From Mycobacterium montefiorense (GTDB lineage: Bacteria; Actinomycetota; Actinomycetes; Mycobacteriales; Mycobacteriaceae), in NCBI RefSeq assembly GCF_003112775.1, contig NZ_BFCH01000018.1, positions 434,001 through 498,000 of the forward strand: a stretch of 64,000 bases of DNA, read 5' to 3'. Shown in pieces: positions 1 through 9,735 of this stretch; position 1 is the first letter of the stretch, and each line of letters begins with the position of its first letter. The position numbers and the translations under genes were made by a program. A model generated the notes under the pieces. That model was given only the letters and a program-made list of their open reading frames with translations. It searched no databases and was not told where the DNA came from.

Positions 1-1
1 C

Positions 2-988
2 GACGACCGCGTCGATGAGGCCTACGACGACGCCGTCGCGCGCCTGGACGTGATGACCGAGGCGCTGGGCCAGCCGCTGCCGTCGACGGTGGCCACCTTC
101 AGCAAGCCCGAACCTCAGTACCGGGCGCAGCGCACGGTCGAGGAATACGGCAAGATCGTCGACTACCTCGTCGACCAGATCGCGGCCGGCGAAGCCTTCC
201 AGGTGGTGCCCTCGCAGCGCTTCGAGATGGACACCGACGTCGACCCGATCGACGTGTACCGGATTCTGCGGGTGACCAACCCGAGCCCCTACATGTATCT
301 GCTGCGTGTGCTCAACAGTGATGGCGCAACTGACTTTTCGATTGTCGGATCCAGTCCGGAGGCCCTCGTCACCGTCGTCGACGGCCGGGCAACGACGCAT
401 CCGATCGCCGGGACCCGGTGGCGGGGAGAGAACGAGGAAGAAGATCAGCTGCTGGAGAAGGAGCTGCTGTCCGACGAAAAGGAACGTGCCGAGCACCTGA
501 TGTTGGTCGACCTCGGCCGCAACGACCTCGGCCGCGTCTGCACGCCTGGCACCGTCCGCGTCGAGGATTACAGCCACATCGAGCGCTACAGCCACGTCAT
601 GCACCTGGTCTCCACCGTGACGGGCATGCTCGGCGAGGGCCGCACCGCCCTGGACGCGGTCACGGCCTGTTTTCCGGCCGGCACGCTGTCCGGCGCGCCC
701 AAGGTGCGGGCCATGGAGCTGATCGAAGAGGTGGAGAAGACGCGCCGCGGCGTATACGGCGGCGTGCTCGGCTACCTCGACTTCGCCGGCAACGCCGACT
801 TCGCGATCGCCATTCGCACCGCACTGATGCGCAATGGCACCGCATACGTCCAGGCAGGCGGTGGGGTGGTGGCCGACTCGAACGGCCCCTACGAGCACAA
901 CGAGGCAAGCAGCAAGGCGCGTGCGGTGCTGAACGCGATCGCCGCCGCGCAGACGCTCAGTGCCCCATACGCAACCCGCAATGGCTGA
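2..988 (+). CDS. trpE: Anthranilate synthase component I, 3' part (5' end outside window)
   Basis: TrpE makes anthranilate from chorismate, using ammonia supplied by a TrpG-type glutaminase; it is the first committed step of tryptophan synthesis. The frame is open from base 2, so the N-terminal part lies upstream. About 328 residues are visible, covering the C-terminal chorismate-binding domain with its family motifs: [41 protein letters not shown] and YGGVLGYL. The product is nearly collinear with M. tuberculosis TrpE as I remember it. Its stop overlaps the start of the next gene (ATGGCTGA), which indicates translational coupling within the trp operon. Confidence 0.97.
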   Translation, partial: DDRVDEAYDDAVARLDVMTEALGQPLPSTVATFSKPEPQYRAQRTVEEYGKIVDYLVDQIAAGEAFQVVPSQRFEMDTDVDPIDVYRILRVTNPSPYMYLLRVLNSDGATDFSIVGSSPEALVTVVDGRATTHPIAGTRWRGENEEEDQLLEKELLSDEKERAEHLMLVDLGRNDLGRVCTPGTVRVEDYSHIERYSHVMHLVSTVTGMLGEGRTALDAVTACFPAGTLSGAPKVRAMELIEEVEKTRRGVYGGVLGYLDFAGNADFAIAIRTALMRNGTAYVQAGGGVVADSNGPYEHNEASSKARAVLNAIAAAQTLSAPYATRNG

Positions 989-1649
989 TGCCGCGCCGGA
1001 CCGCCGGGCCCGGCTGACGATCGGCATCGCCCAGCTGCTGCTGGTCATCGCCGCGGGCCTGCTGTGGGCGGCTTCGCGCCTGCCGTGGGTGGTCATCCGG
1101 TCGTTCGACGGGCTCGGACCGCCCAAGGAGGTGATCCTGGCCGGCTCGTCATGGTCGACTGCTCTGCTGCCGTTCGCGCTGTTGATGCTGGCCATTGCCG
1201 TCGCGGCACTCGCGGTGCGCGGCTGGGCGCTGCGCTCGGTTGCCGCGCTGCTGGGCGTCGTCAGCCTGGCTACCGGCTATCTGGGCGTCAGCCTGTGGGT
1301 GTTGCCGGAGGTGGCGGCGCGAGGAGCCGAACTGGCCCATATTTCGCTGGTGACGCTGGTGGGCAGCGAGCGGCACTACGCCGGCGCGGGGTTCGCGGTG
1401 GCCGCCGCGGCGTGCACGTTGATCGCCGCCGTCCTGTTGATGCGGTCTGCGATGTCCGCACGCGGCGGGGCAAGAAAATACGCCGCGCCGGCGACCCGCC
1501 GCTCGATTGCGAGACGCAATGGCGCCGATGGGGCGATGCTGGAGCAGGCGGGGGCCCCAGACATGTCGGAGCGAATGATCTGGGACGCGCTCGATGAGGG
1601 GCACGACCCGACCGATCGGCCCCGCGAGTCTGACACCGAGGGTCGGTGA
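981..1649 (+). CDS. Trp-operon associated integral membrane protein (Rv1610-like)
   Basis: A 222-residue membrane protein found between trpE and trpC in mycobacteria; its biochemical role is unknown to me. Four hydrophobic segments are visible: near residues 12-32, 55-73, 84-104 and 127-147 (for example [15 protein letters not shown] and [14 protein letters not shown]). A hydrophilic Arg-rich C-terminal tail of about 70 residues follows. The ATG at 981 was chosen because it overlaps the trpE stop and starts just before the first membrane span; an upstream in-frame start at 960 would lie inside trpE. Co-transcription with the trp genes suggests a link to aromatic amino acid metabolism or transport, but that is inference only. 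Confidence 0.85.
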   Translation: MADAAPDRRARLTIGIAQLLLVIAAGLLWAASRLPWVVIRSFDGLGPPKEVILAGSSWSTALLPFALLMLAIAVAALAVRGWALRSVAALLGVVSLATGYLGVSLWVLPEVAARGAELAHISLVTLVGSERHYAGAGFAVAAAACTLIAAVLLMRSAMSARGGARKYAAPATRRSIARRNGADGAMLEQAGAPDMSERMIWDALDEGHDPTDRPRESDTEGR

Positions 1650-1752
1650 CGGGTCGCGAGCCGACGGTCGCTACCCTTCAGTGACGTCGTCGAAATCGGT
1701 TAGGAACCGGTTGGGTGATCGTGGGTGACATGTGGGAAGGGAAACGACAGGT

Positions 1753-2571
1753 ATGAGTCCGGCGACAGTCCTTGACTCCATCCTCGAGGGAGTCCGGGCC
1801 GATGTTGCCGCGCGCGAAGCCCGTGTCAGCCTGCCCGAGATCAAAGCGGCAGCCGCCGCGGCGCCACCACCGCTCGACGTGATGGCCGCCCTGCGCGAGC
1901 CCGGGATCGGCGTCATCGCCGAGGTCAAGCGCGCCAGTCCATCGGCGGGTTCGCTGGCGCCCATTGCCGATCCGGCCAAGCTGGCGCAGGCATACGAAAA
2001 CGGCGGTGCCCGGATCATCAGTGTCTTAACCGAGGAACGGCGCTTTCAAGGTTCGCTCGACGACCTGGATGCGGTGCGGGCCGCCGTGTCGATTCCGGTT
2101 TTGCGCAAAGACTTTGTGGTGCAGCCTTATCAGATCCACGAGGCGCGTGCGCACGGCGCCGACATGCTGTTACTCATCGTCGCCGCCTTGGAGCAGTCGG
2201 CGCTGGCGGCGATGCTCGACCGTACCGAATCACTTGGCATGACAGCCCTTGTCGAGGTTCACACCGAGCAAGAGGCCGACCGGGCGCTGAAGGCCGGTGC
2301 CAACGTGATCGGGGTCAATGCCCGTGATCTCGCGACGCTCGACGTAGACAGGGATTGCTTCGCACGCATCGCTCCCGGGTTGCCCAGCAACGTGATCAGG
2401 ATCGCCGAGTCCGGCGTTCGTGGCACCGCAGACCTGTTGGCCTACGCGGGTGCCGGCGCCGACGCCGTCCTGGTCGGTGAGGGTTTGGTCAAGAGCGGTG
2501 ACCCTCGCGCCGCCGTGGCCGATCTGGTGACCGCGGGCACCCATCCGTCCTGTCCGAAACCGGCTCGTTAG
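1753..2571 (+). CDS. trpC: Indole-3-glycerol phosphate synthase
   Basis: TrpC closes the ring of carboxyphenylamino-deoxyribulose phosphate to give indole-3-glycerol phosphate, the substrate of TrpA. The product is a single (beta/alpha)8 barrel of 272 residues. Diagnostic strands are [10 protein letters not shown] (catalytic Lys), [13 protein letters not shown] (Lys and Asp), [10 protein letters not shown] (catalytic Glu), VIGVNARDL and RIAESGVR, ending in the phosphate-binding DAVLVGEGL. The ATG at 1753 follows GGGAAGGG-type purines and matches the M. tuberculosis start [11 protein letters not shown]; the more upstream GTG adds seven residues without support. A gap of about 100 bases separates it from the membrane protein gene, so an internal promoter is possible. 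Confidence 0.97.
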   Translation: MSPATVLDSILEGVRADVAAREARVSLPEIKAAAAAAPPPLDVMAALREPGIGVIAEVKRASPSAGSLAPIADPAKLAQAYENGGARIISVLTEERRFQGSLDDLDAVRAAVSIPVLRKDFVVQPYQIHEARAHGADMLLLIVAALEQSALAAMLDRTESLGMTALVEVHTEQEADRALKAGANVIGVNARDLATLDVDRDCFARIAPGLPSNVIRIAESGVRGTADLLAYAGAGADAVLVGEGLVKSGDPRAAVADLVTAGTHPSCPKPAR

Positions 2572-2636
2572 TTACTCAAGAGACCCTGCGTTGAAACGTT
2601 GAACCCCATGAGCCATCCTCGCGTTGAGCATTGGTG

Positions 2637-3953
2637 ATGGTGGATCCAACTCGCCCTGCCCTACCGCTTTCGAGCGCGGCCATCTCAGAACCCACCCGAC
2701 ACGACCCCGACTCGGGCGGGCATTTCGGTGTATACGGCGGCCGCTATGTCGCCGAGGCATTGATGGCGGTGATCGAAGAAGTGACCGCCGCCTACGAGAA
2801 GGAACGCGTCAATCCGGAATTCCTGGATCTGCTAGACGACCTGCAGGCCAACTATGCGGGTCGGCCGTCGCCACTGTATGAGGCCAGTCGCCTGAGCGCG
2901 CACGCCGGTGCCGCACGCATCTTCCTGAAGCGAGAAGACCTGAACCACACCGGTTCTCACAAGATCAACAACGTGCTGGGGCAGGCGTTGCTGGCTAAGA
3001 GAATGGGTAAGACCCGGGTGATCGCCGAGACCGGCGCCGGCCAACACGGCGTGGCCACCGCCACCGCGTGCGCATTGCTCGGCCTCGAGTGCGTCATCTA
3101 TATGGGCGCTGTCGATACGGCGCGCCAAGCGCTCAACGTGGCGCGGATGCAGCTGCTGGGCGCCGAGGTTGTCTCGGTCGACGCGGGTTCGCAAACGCTG
3201 AAGGACGCCATCAATGAGGCGTTCCGGGATTGGGTTACCAACGCCGACAACACGTACTACTGCTTTGGTACCGCGGCGGGGCCACATCCCTTCCCGACCA
3301 TGGTGCGCGATTTCCAGCGCATCATCGGGCTGGAGGCGCGTATTCAGATCCAAACGCAGGCGGGACGGCTGCCCGACGCCGTGACGGCCTGCGTCGGCGG
3401 TGGATCCAACGCCATCGGTATCTTCCATGCATTCATCGACGACCCCGGCGTGCGCCTGGTCGGCTACGAGGCGGCCGGCGACGGCGTCGAGACCGGCCGG
3501 CATGCGGCCACGTTCACCGGCGGCTCGCCCGGCGCGTTTCAGGGGTCGTTCTCCTATCTACTGCAGGACGAAGACGGCCAGACCATCGAATCCCATTCGA
3601 TTTCAGCAGGTTTGGATTATCCAGGTGTGGGCCCAGAGCACGCGTGGCTCAAGGAGACCGGGCGCGCCGAATACCAGCCGATCACCGATGCCGAGGCGAT
3701 GGACGCGTTTCGCCTGCTGTGCCGAACCGAAGGCATCATCCCGGCCATCGAATCCGCGCACGCCGTCGCCGGTGCCCTCCAGCTCGGCAACGAATTGGGC
3801 AGCGGCGCAATCATTGTGGTGAATCTGTCGGGGCGCGGCGACAAGGACGTCGAGACGGCGGCGAAATGGTTCGGCCTGCTAGCGCCCGGTGACGATGCGG
3901 TCGGCGATGCCGACCGAGGAGGAGCCGGGCAATCGGGGCAGGGCGAGCGATGA
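2637..3953 (+). CDS. trpB: Tryptophan synthase beta chain
   Basis: TrpB is the PLP enzyme that condenses indole with serine to give tryptophan in the alpha2beta2 complex with TrpA. The PLP lysine sits in [14 protein letters not shown]. Other landmarks are the [12 protein letters not shown] loop, the phosphate-binding GGGSNAIG, and [10 protein letters not shown] with LSGRGDKD near the C-terminus. The ATG at 2637 gives 438 residues; a TTG six bases upstream is also possible. A C-terminal tail of about 20 residues (rich in Gly, Asp and Ala) extends past the usual end because the reading frame runs into trpA, and the stop overlaps the trpA ATG as ATGA. Confidence 0.97.
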   Translation: MVDPTRPALPLSSAAISEPTRHDPDSGGHFGVYGGRYVAEALMAVIEEVTAAYEKERVNPEFLDLLDDLQANYAGRPSPLYEASRLSAHAGAARIFLKREDLNHTGSHKINNVLGQALLAKRMGKTRVIAETGAGQHGVATATACALLGLECVIYMGAVDTARQALNVARMQLLGAEVVSVDAGSQTLKDAINEAFRDWVTNADNTYYCFGTAAGPHPFPTMVRDFQRIIGLEARIQIQTQAGRLPDAVTACVGGGSNAIGIFHAFIDDPGVRLVGYEAAGDGVETGRHAATFTGGSPGAFQGSFSYLLQDEDGQTIESHSISAGLDYPGVGPEHAWLKETGRAEYQPITDAEAMDAFRLLCRTEGIIPAIESAHAVAGALQLGNELGSGAIIVVNLSGRGDKDVETAAKWFGLLAPGDDAVGDADRGGAGQSGQGER

Positions 3954-4756
3954 CGGTGGAACAGAGCCAGGCCAGCAGGCTGGCGCCGCTTTTCGATGAG
4001 TGCCGGGCCGAAAGCCGTGCGGCGCTGATCGGTTATCTGCCCACTGGCTTTCCCGACCTGCGTACCTCGCTGGATGCGATGACCGCGCTGGTCGAATCGG
4101 GTTGTGACCTCATCGAAGTCGGTGTGCCGTACTCCGATCCGGGTATGGACGGCCCGACGATCGCCGGGGCGACCGAAGCCGCACTGCGCGGCGGTGTGCG
4201 CGTTCGTGACACGTTGGCCGCGGTCGAGGCGATCAGTTCGGCCGGCGGCCGATCGGTGGTCATGACGTACTGGAACCCGTTGCTGCACTACGGAATTGAC
4301 GCGTTCGCACGGGACCTGGCATCGGCAGGCGGGCACGGGCTGATCACTCCGGACCTGATTCCGGACGAGGCGCAAGAGTGGATGGCCGCGTCCGAGGAGC
4401 ATCACCTGGATCGCATTTTTCTGGTGGCACCGTCGTCGACACCGCAGCGACTGGTGACCACGGTCGAGGCCTCGCGTGGATTCGTCTACGCCGCATCGAC
4501 GATGGGCGTGACCGGGGCACGTGATGCCGTCTCGAACGCCGCACCCGAATTGGTGCGCAGGGTCAAGGCGGTGTCCAGCATCCCCGTCGGCGTGGGCCTC
4601 GGCGTGCGATCGCGCGAGCAGGCCGCGCAGATCGGCAGCTACGCGGACGGCGTGATTGTCGGTTCGGCGTTGGTGACCGCGCTGCGCGACGGACTGCCCA
4701 GCTTGCGCGCCTTGACCCAGGAATTGGCCGAAGGTGTGCGAGTGTCGACATCATGA
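3950..4756 (+). CDS. trpA: Tryptophan synthase alpha chain
   Basis: TrpA cleaves indole-3-glycerol phosphate to indole and glyceraldehyde 3-phosphate and passes indole to TrpB through the intersubunit tunnel. The 268-residue barrel shows [10 protein letters not shown], the catalytic Glu in [12 protein letters not shown] followed by the catalytic Asp in MDGPTIAGA, then [10 protein letters not shown], the phosphate-binding loop [13 protein letters not shown] and GVGLGVRS. Its start overlaps the trpB stop by four bases, and its stop overlaps the lgt start by four bases, so trpB, trpA and lgt are probably translationally coupled. Confidence 0.97.
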   Translation: MTVEQSQASRLAPLFDECRAESRAALIGYLPTGFPDLRTSLDAMTALVESGCDLIEVGVPYSDPGMDGPTIAGATEAALRGGVRVRDTLAAVEAISSAGGRSVVMTYWNPLLHYGIDAFARDLASAGGHGLITPDLIPDEAQEWMAASEEHHLDRIFLVAPSSTPQRLVTTVEASRGFVYAASTMGVTGARDAVSNAAPELVRRVKAVSSIPVGVGLGVRSREQAAQIGSYADGVIVGSALVTALRDGLPSLRALTQELAEGVRVSTS

Positions 4757-6270
4757 CGATGTTGCCCACGTATTTCCCCAGCCCACCGCAAGGTGTCTGG
4801 CACCTCGGGCCGTTGCCGATCCGCGCGTACGCGCTGTTCATCATCACCGGGATCGTCGTCGCGCTGATGATCGGCGACCGGCGCTGGGCAGCTCGCGGCG
4901 GGCAACGCGGGGTGATTTACGACATCGCACTGTGGGTGGTGCCGTTCGGCTTGATCGGCGGCCGGCTTTATCACCTGGCCACCGATTGGCGGACATATTG
5001 GGGCCCGGGCGGTGCGGGGCTGGGCGCGGCGGTGCGAATCTGGGACGGCGGACTGGGAATTTGGGGCGCGGTCGCTCTCGGCCTGCTCGGAGCGTGGATC
5101 GGGTGTCGACGCCGGGGAATCCCGTTGCCGGCCTTCGTGGACGCGCTGGCCCCGGGAATCATCTTGGCGCAGGCCATCGGTCGGCTCGGGAACTACTTCA
5201 ATCAGGAGCTTTACGGCCGCGAGACCACGCTGCCGTGGGGCCTGGAAATCTTCTATCGCCGCGATCCTTCGGGGTACATCGACCCGCATTCGCTCGACGG
5301 CGTTTCGACCGGTCAGCTCGCGGTCGTCGTACAACCGACGTTTCTGTATGAATTGATTTGGAACGTACTGGTTTTCATTGCGCTGATCTATATCGACCGA
5401 CGGTTCACGATCGGTCACGGACGACTGTTTGCGTCCTATGTCGCGTTCTACTGCGTCGGGCGCTTCTGGGTTGAGCTGATGCGGGACGACACCGCCACAC
5501 ATATCGCCGGTATCCGGATCAACACGTTTACATCGACTTTCGTGTTTATCGGTGCCGTCGTCTACATCGTCCTGGCACCGAAGGGCCGCGAGGATCCCGA
5601 GAGATTGCGTGGCGACGATGACGCTGCCGACGCCGAACCTGAGCCGCAAGACGAGCCGTCAGAGCAACTTGCCAGCGTCGCTGCGGCTTCCGCGGCGACG
5701 ACGGCACCTGCGGCACCTGCGGCCGGTGCGGACGACGACGCGGTACCGTCCGGTTCAGCCGAATCGGTCGAAGCCGGCAAAACCGAGGTCATTGAGCCCG
5801 AGGCCGAGGAGCCTGAAGAGACTGAGGCTGAAGAATCCGAAGCTGTCGATCCGGAAGCGCAGGCAGTCGAAGCACAGTCCGAAGAGGCGGAGGCTGAGGA
5901 GCCGGAGGCCGAGGAGCCGGAAGTAGAAGAGTCCGAGGCCGAGGAGCCCGAACCCGAGGCGTCTGAAACCGAGCAGTCCGAAGCCGAAGAGTCTGAGCCG
6001 GAGGAGCCGGAAGACGAAGAGGCGCAGGCGCAAGAACCTGAAGCCGTCGAGGCCGAGGCGGAGGCTGACGAGTCCGACGATGAGACCGGGGTCAACGCAG
6101 CGGAAGAAGCCGTCGAGCAAGCCGAGGACAGCGAGCCGGACTCGACGCCGGCCGCCGAGCCGACGTCCGAAGAACCCGCAGCGCAGAAGGCCACAGACCA
6201 GACGGCCATCGGCGGCGACGCTTTGGAAACGCGGCGCCGCTGGCCACTGCGACTGCGGGGCCGGCGCTAG
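4753..6270 (+). CDS. lgt: Prolipoprotein diacylglyceryl transferase with long acidic C-terminal tail
   Basis: Lgt transfers diacylglycerol from phosphatidylglycerol to the lipobox cysteine of prelipoproteins, the first step of lipoprotein maturation in the membrane. The first ~285 residues carry the multi-span core with the family signature GRLGNYFNQELYGRETTLPWG and a conserved RFWVELMRDD near the last spans. Residues ~290-490 form a low-complexity Glu/Pro/Ala tail made of imperfect EPEAEE-type units. The protein ends in a strongly basic stretch (RRRWPLRLRGRR). Mycobacterial Lgt proteins are known to have extended C-termini; total length here is 505 aa. The start overlaps trpA. The tail is probably cytoplasmic; its function is unknown. 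Confidence 0.95.
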   Translation: MTMLPTYFPSPPQGVWHLGPLPIRAYALFIITGIVVALMIGDRRWAARGGQRGVIYDIALWVVPFGLIGGRLYHLATDWRTYWGPGGAGLGAAVRIWDGGLGIWGAVALGLLGAWIGCRRRGIPLPAFVDALAPGIILAQAIGRLGNYFNQELYGRETTLPWGLEIFYRRDPSGYIDPHSLDGVSTGQLAVVVQPTFLYELIWNVLVFIALIYIDRRFTIGHGRLFASYVAFYCVGRFWVELMRDDTATHIAGIRINTFTSTFVFIGAVVYIVLAPKGREDPERLRGDDDAADAEPEPQDEPSEQLASVAAASAATTAPAAPAAGADDDAVPSGSAESVEAGKTEVIEPEAEEPEETEAEESEAVDPEAQAVEAQSEEAEAEEPEAEEPEVEESEAEEPEPEASETEQSEAEESEPEEPEDEEAQAQEPEAVEAEAEADESDDETGVNAAEEAVEQAEDSEPDSTPAAEPTSEEPAAQKATDQTAIGGDALETRRRWPLRLRGRR

Positions 6271-6336
6271 CAGCCGACATGCCCTGATTCGCTGAGACAG
6301 GGGTACGCCCCCCGGTGGATCTGGCATGCTGAGACC

Positions 6337-6729
6337 GTGACCGATCCGTCGTGGAGTGACGCCCCAGACTCAGGCGCACAACCACCACAGCCGCCGGGTT
6401 ATCCACCGCCCTACCCGCAATACGCGCCATACCCGGGGTCGGGTGCTTCCTACGACCCGGCCGCGCCTTATGGCCGCCACCCGGTAACGGGACTGCCGTA
6501 CTCGGACAAGTCGAAGACCATCGCGGGTCTGTTGCAGCTGCTCAGCCTGGTCGGCATCGGCGGTATCGGCCGCTTCTACATCGGCGACATCGGACTGGGC
6601 GTCGCACAACTGCTCGTCGGCCTGCTCACCTGCGGAATCGGTCTGATCTGGAGCATCGTCGACGCTGTGCTGATCCTGACCGACAAGGTCGATGATCCGC
6701 ATGGTCGCCCGCTGCGCGATGGAACCTGA
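6337..6729 (+). CDS. TM2-domain membrane protein (Rv1615-like)
   Basis: A 130-residue protein with a Pro/Tyr/Gly-rich N-terminus of about 50 residues (PPQPPGYPPPYPQY region). A TM2 domain follows: SKTIAGLLQLLSLVGIGGIGRFYIGD, then LGVAQLLVGLLTCGIGLIW and a final segment ending DAVLILTD. TM2 proteins are small two-span membrane proteins of unclear function. The GTG at 6337 lies about eight bases after a possible -10 element (CATGCT at 6328-6333), which would make the mRNA nearly leaderless. Its stop lies inside the start region of the next gene, suggesting a two-gene unit. Confidence 0.8.
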   Translation: MTDPSWSDAPDSGAQPPQPPGYPPPYPQYAPYPGSGASYDPAAPYGRHPVTGLPYSDKSKTIAGLLQLLSLVGIGGIGRFYIGDIGLGVAQLLVGLLTCGIGLIWSIVDAVLILTDKVDDPHGRPLRDGT

Positions 6730-7159
6730 CTCTGTCTCCCGCACGGGAGACCAGTGTCAGCACGGCGTGCATCGTCACGGCCGCTACATCACCGCCGGCA
6801 CCGGCCTGCTGCTGGCGGGAGCGCTCGGTTACGTCGGCTTCGTCGACCCGCACAGCACGAATTCGGCTTACCCCCACTGTCCGTTCAAGTGGCTCACCGG
6901 CTGGGACTGCCCCTTCTGTGGCGGGCTGCGGATGACGCACGACCTGCTGCACGGCCACCTGGCGGCCAGCATCAACGACAACATCTTTCTGCTGCTGGGT
7001 CTGCCGCTGTTGGCCGGATGGCTGGTTATCCGGCGCCGGCAGGGCCGGCGATCGCTTCCAATCCCGGCGATGATCGCCCTCACTGGCGTGGTGATCGCGT
7101 GGACGGTACTGCGTAATTTGCTCAGCTTTCCCTTGGTTCCGACGATTCTCAGCGGATAA
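6719..7159 (+). CDS. DUF2752 membrane protein (Rv1616-like)
   Basis: A 146-residue membrane protein of the DUF2752 family. It has the family's conserved segment GWDCPFCGGLRMTHDLLHG, including a CPxCG pair, between hydrophobic spans at roughly residues 22-40, 83-101 and 111-130. The ATG at 6719 overlaps the upstream TM2 gene by 11 bases and precedes a short polar N-terminus containing a Cys and several His. The cysteine pair could bind metal or act in redox chemistry, but no function is established. Other in-frame starts further upstream (6692) are less likely because they lie deeper inside the neighbour. Confidence 0.78.
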   Translation: MEPDSVSRTGDQCQHGVHRHGRYITAGTGLLLAGALGYVGFVDPHSTNSAYPHCPFKWLTGWDCPFCGGLRMTHDLLHGHLAASINDNIFLLLGLPLLAGWLVIRRRQGRRSLPIPAMIALTGVVIAWTVLRNLLSFPLVPTILSG

Positions 7160-7243
7160 CCGACGTCGTGATTTCCCGGTGCCTCAACGCGTGGTCACCT
7201 GCGGGTCACCCCGAGGGCCAACGGCACGACTAAGCTGATCGGC

Positions 7244-8662
7244 GTGACTAGACGCGGAAAGATCGTCTGCACCCTCGGCCCTGCAACTCAATCGGACGAG
7301 CTCATTTTGGCGTTGGTCGAAGCCGGAATGGACGTCGCCCGAATGAACTTCAGCCACGGCGACTACGCCGATCACAAGGCTGCCTACGAGCGGGTGCGTG
7401 CTGCCTCGGACACCACCGGGCGCGCCGTGGGGGTGCTGGCCGACTTACAGGGTCCCAAGATCAGGCTCGGGCGCTTCGCCACGGGGTCCACCTACTGGGC
7501 CGACGGGGAAACGATCCGGATCACGATCGCCGAATGCGAAGGCACCCACGACCGGGTATCGACCACCTATAAGCGGTTGTCGACGGACGCCGTAGTCGGT
7601 GACCGGGTTCTCGTCGACGACGGCAAGGTCGGGCTGGTCGTCGACGCCATCGAGGGCGACGACGTCGTCTGCCGCGTGGTCGAGGGCGGCCCGGTCAGCA
7701 ACAACAAAGGCATGTCGCTGCCCGGGGTGAACGTGTCCGCACCGGCGTTGTCGGACAAGGACATCGACGATCTCACCTTCGCGCTGGACCTGGGTGTCGA
7801 CCTGGTCGCGCTGTCATTCGTCCGCTCGCCGGCGGACGTCGAACTGGTCCACGAGGTGATGGACCGGATCGGCCGGCGGGTCCCGGTGATCGCCAAGCTC
7901 GAGAAGCCGGAAGCCGTCGACAATCTCGAGGCGATCGTGCTGGCCTTCGACGGAATCATGGTGGCGCGTGGCGACTTGGGCGTGGAGCTGCCTCTTGAAG
8001 AGGTGCCCCTGGTGCAGAAGCGGGCCATCCAGATGGCCAGGGAAAACGCCAAGCCTGTCATCGTCGCCACCCAGATGCTGGAGTCGATGATCGAAAGCTC
8101 GCGGCCAACGCGAGCCGAGGCCTCTGACGTCGCCAACGCCGTGCTCGACGGTACTGATGCGGTGATGCTGTCCGGCGAAACGTCGGTCGGGAAATACCCA
8201 TTGGCCGCGGTCCGCACCATGGCGCGCATCGTGACGGCTGTCGAGGACAATTCCACCGCCGCCCCGCCGCTGACCCATGTGCCGCGCACCAAGCGCGGAG
8301 TGATCTCCTATGCCGCCCGCGACATCGGCGAGCGGCTGGACGCGAAGGCATTGGTTGCTTTCACCCAGTCCGGCGACACCGTGAAGCGACTGGCGCGCCT
8401 GCACACTCCGTTGCCGCTGCTGGCCTTCACGGCCTGGCCCGAGGTGCGCAGCCAGCTGGCCATGACGTGGGGCACCGAGACGTTCATCGTCCCGATCATG
8501 GACTCCACCGACGAGATGATCCGCCAGGCCGACAAATCGCTGCTCGAGCTGGGCCGTTACAAGCGTGGCGACATGGTGGTGATTGTCGCCGGAGCCCCAC
8601 CTGGCACAGTGGGGTCAACCAATTTGATCCACGTCCACCGCATCGGGGAGGACGACCTCTAA
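7244..8662 (+). CDS. pykA: Pyruvate kinase
   Basis: Catalyses the final glycolytic step, phosphoenolpyruvate plus ADP to pyruvate plus ATP. The 472-residue protein begins MTRRGKIVCTLGPAT and shows the N-terminal barrel motifs MNFSHGDYADH and ADLQGPKIRLGRF. An inserted B domain (about residues 70-165) is followed by the signature IAKLEKPEAVDN with the catalytic Lys, then MVARGDLGVELP and ATQMLESM. The C-terminal domain ends GTVGSTNLIHVHRIG. The GTG start at 7244 matches the family N-terminus and follows a possible -10 by only a few bases, so the message may be leaderless. A single pyruvate kinase gene at this position is typical of mycobacteria. Confidence 0.97.
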   Translation: MTRRGKIVCTLGPATQSDELILALVEAGMDVARMNFSHGDYADHKAAYERVRAASDTTGRAVGVLADLQGPKIRLGRFATGSTYWADGETIRITIAECEGTHDRVSTTYKRLSTDAVVGDRVLVDDGKVGLVVDAIEGDDVVCRVVEGGPVSNNKGMSLPGVNVSAPALSDKDIDDLTFALDLGVDLVALSFVRSPADVELVHEVMDRIGRRVPVIAKLEKPEAVDNLEAIVLAFDGIMVARGDLGVELPLEEVPLVQKRAIQMARENAKPVIVATQMLESMIESSRPTRAEASDVANAVLDGTDAVMLSGETSVGKYPLAAVRTMARIVTAVEDNSTAAPPLTHVPRTKRGVISYAARDIGERLDAKALVAFTQSGDTVKRLARLHTPLPLLAFTAWPEVRSQLAMTWGTETFIVPIMDSTDEMIRQADKSLLELGRYKRGDMVVIVAGAPPGTVGSTNLIHVHRIGEDDL

Positions 8663-8678
8663 CGCGCAAGGAGAGCCC

Positions 8679-9590
8679 GTGCCGGCCGGCCTGGAGTCTG
8701 ACGGAGAGCCGAATTCCGATTCCTCAGGCGATTTCGAAGAACTGCTGGCGGTGCTGGACCTCAATCGCGTTGGCGACGACCTATTCCTCGGGTCGCACCC
8801 CACCAAGAACCCGATGCGGACTTTCGGCGGGCAGCTGATGGCGCAATCGTTCGTCGCGAGCAGTCGCAGCTTGGTCCGGGACGACCTGCCGCCCAGCGCC
8901 CTGTCGGTGCACTTCATCAACGGCGGCGACACGACTAAGGACATCGAGTTTCACGTCTCCCGGTTGCGCGACGAGCGGCGCTTCGCCAATCGGCGTGTCG
9001 ATGCGGTGCAGGACGGCACGTTGCTGTCCTCGGCGATGGTCGCCTACATGTCCGGCGGCCGCGGCCTGGAGCACTCCATCGATCCGCCACAGGTGGGCGA
9101 GGCACATGCCCAGCCGCCGCTGCGCGAGCTGCTGCGCGGATACGAGCAGACCGTTCCGCATTTCGTCAACGCCCTGCAGCCGGTCGAATGGCGTTACACC
9201 AACGACCCGGCGTGGGTGATGCGGGACAAGGGGGAGCGGCTGCCCCACAACCGGGTGTGGCTCAAGGCGCTGGGTACGGTGCCCGACGACCCGGTGCTGC
9301 ACACCGCGACGATGGTGTACTCCTCGGACACCACGGTGCTGGACTCCGTTATCACCACGCACGGGCTGTCGTGGGGGTTCGATCGCATTTTTGCCGCGTC
9401 GGCCAATCATTCAGTTTGGTTTCACCGGCAGGTCGACTTCAACGACTGGGTGTTGTATTCGACGTCGTCGCCGGTGGCCGCGGATTCCCGCGGGCTGGGC
9501 ACCGGCCATTTCTTCGATGGCAGTGGCCAAATGGTGGCGACCGTGGTGCAAGAAGGCGTGCTCAAATACTTTCCGCCTTCGGGCCGATGA
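8679..9590 (+). CDS. tesB1: Acyl-CoA thioesterase II (double hot-dog TesB family)
   Basis: Hydrolyses acyl-CoA to free fatty acid and CoA. The 303-residue protein has two hot-dog repeats: the first around residues 20-120 (FLGSHPTKNPMRTFGGQLMAQS, SVHFINGGD) and the second around 190-295 (TTHGLSWGFDRIF, VWFHRQVDFNDWVLYS, VATVVQEGVL). The Gln of the canonical Asp/Thr/Gln active site is present in VQEG. However, the motif that reads DHSMWFHR in E. coli TesB reads NHSVWFHR here, so the canonical Asp is an Asn. The GTG start follows an AAGGAG ribosome site, 16 bases after pykA, so the two may be co-transcribed. Confidence 0.92.
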   Translation: MPAGLESDGEPNSDSSGDFEELLAVLDLNRVGDDLFLGSHPTKNPMRTFGGQLMAQSFVASSRSLVRDDLPPSALSVHFINGGDTTKDIEFHVSRLRDERRFANRRVDAVQDGTLLSSAMVAYMSGGRGLEHSIDPPQVGEAHAQPPLRELLRGYEQTVPHFVNALQPVEWRYTNDPAWVMRDKGERLPHNRVWLKALGTVPDDPVLHTATMVYSSDTTVLDSVITTHGLSWGFDRIFAASANHSVWFHRQVDFNDWVLYSTSSPVAADSRGLGTGHFFDGSGQMVATVVQEGVLKYFPPSGR

Positions 9591-9735
9591 CGGTTATTGA
9601 ATAGTTACTTGACACTGGTCCGATTTCGGTTCTGCGGGGCCGCAATCGGGCGTAGCGTCGAATTAGCCGGGTATTCGATGGGACCAGCGGCCTAGCAGCC
9701 GCACAGCTGTACCTCAGCCCATCGGGAGGTGAACC

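Noticed and set aside
9608..9640. Promoter with TTGACA upstream of the DUF2156 gene
   Set aside because: The -35 is perfect but there is no acceptable -10 at 16-18 bases.
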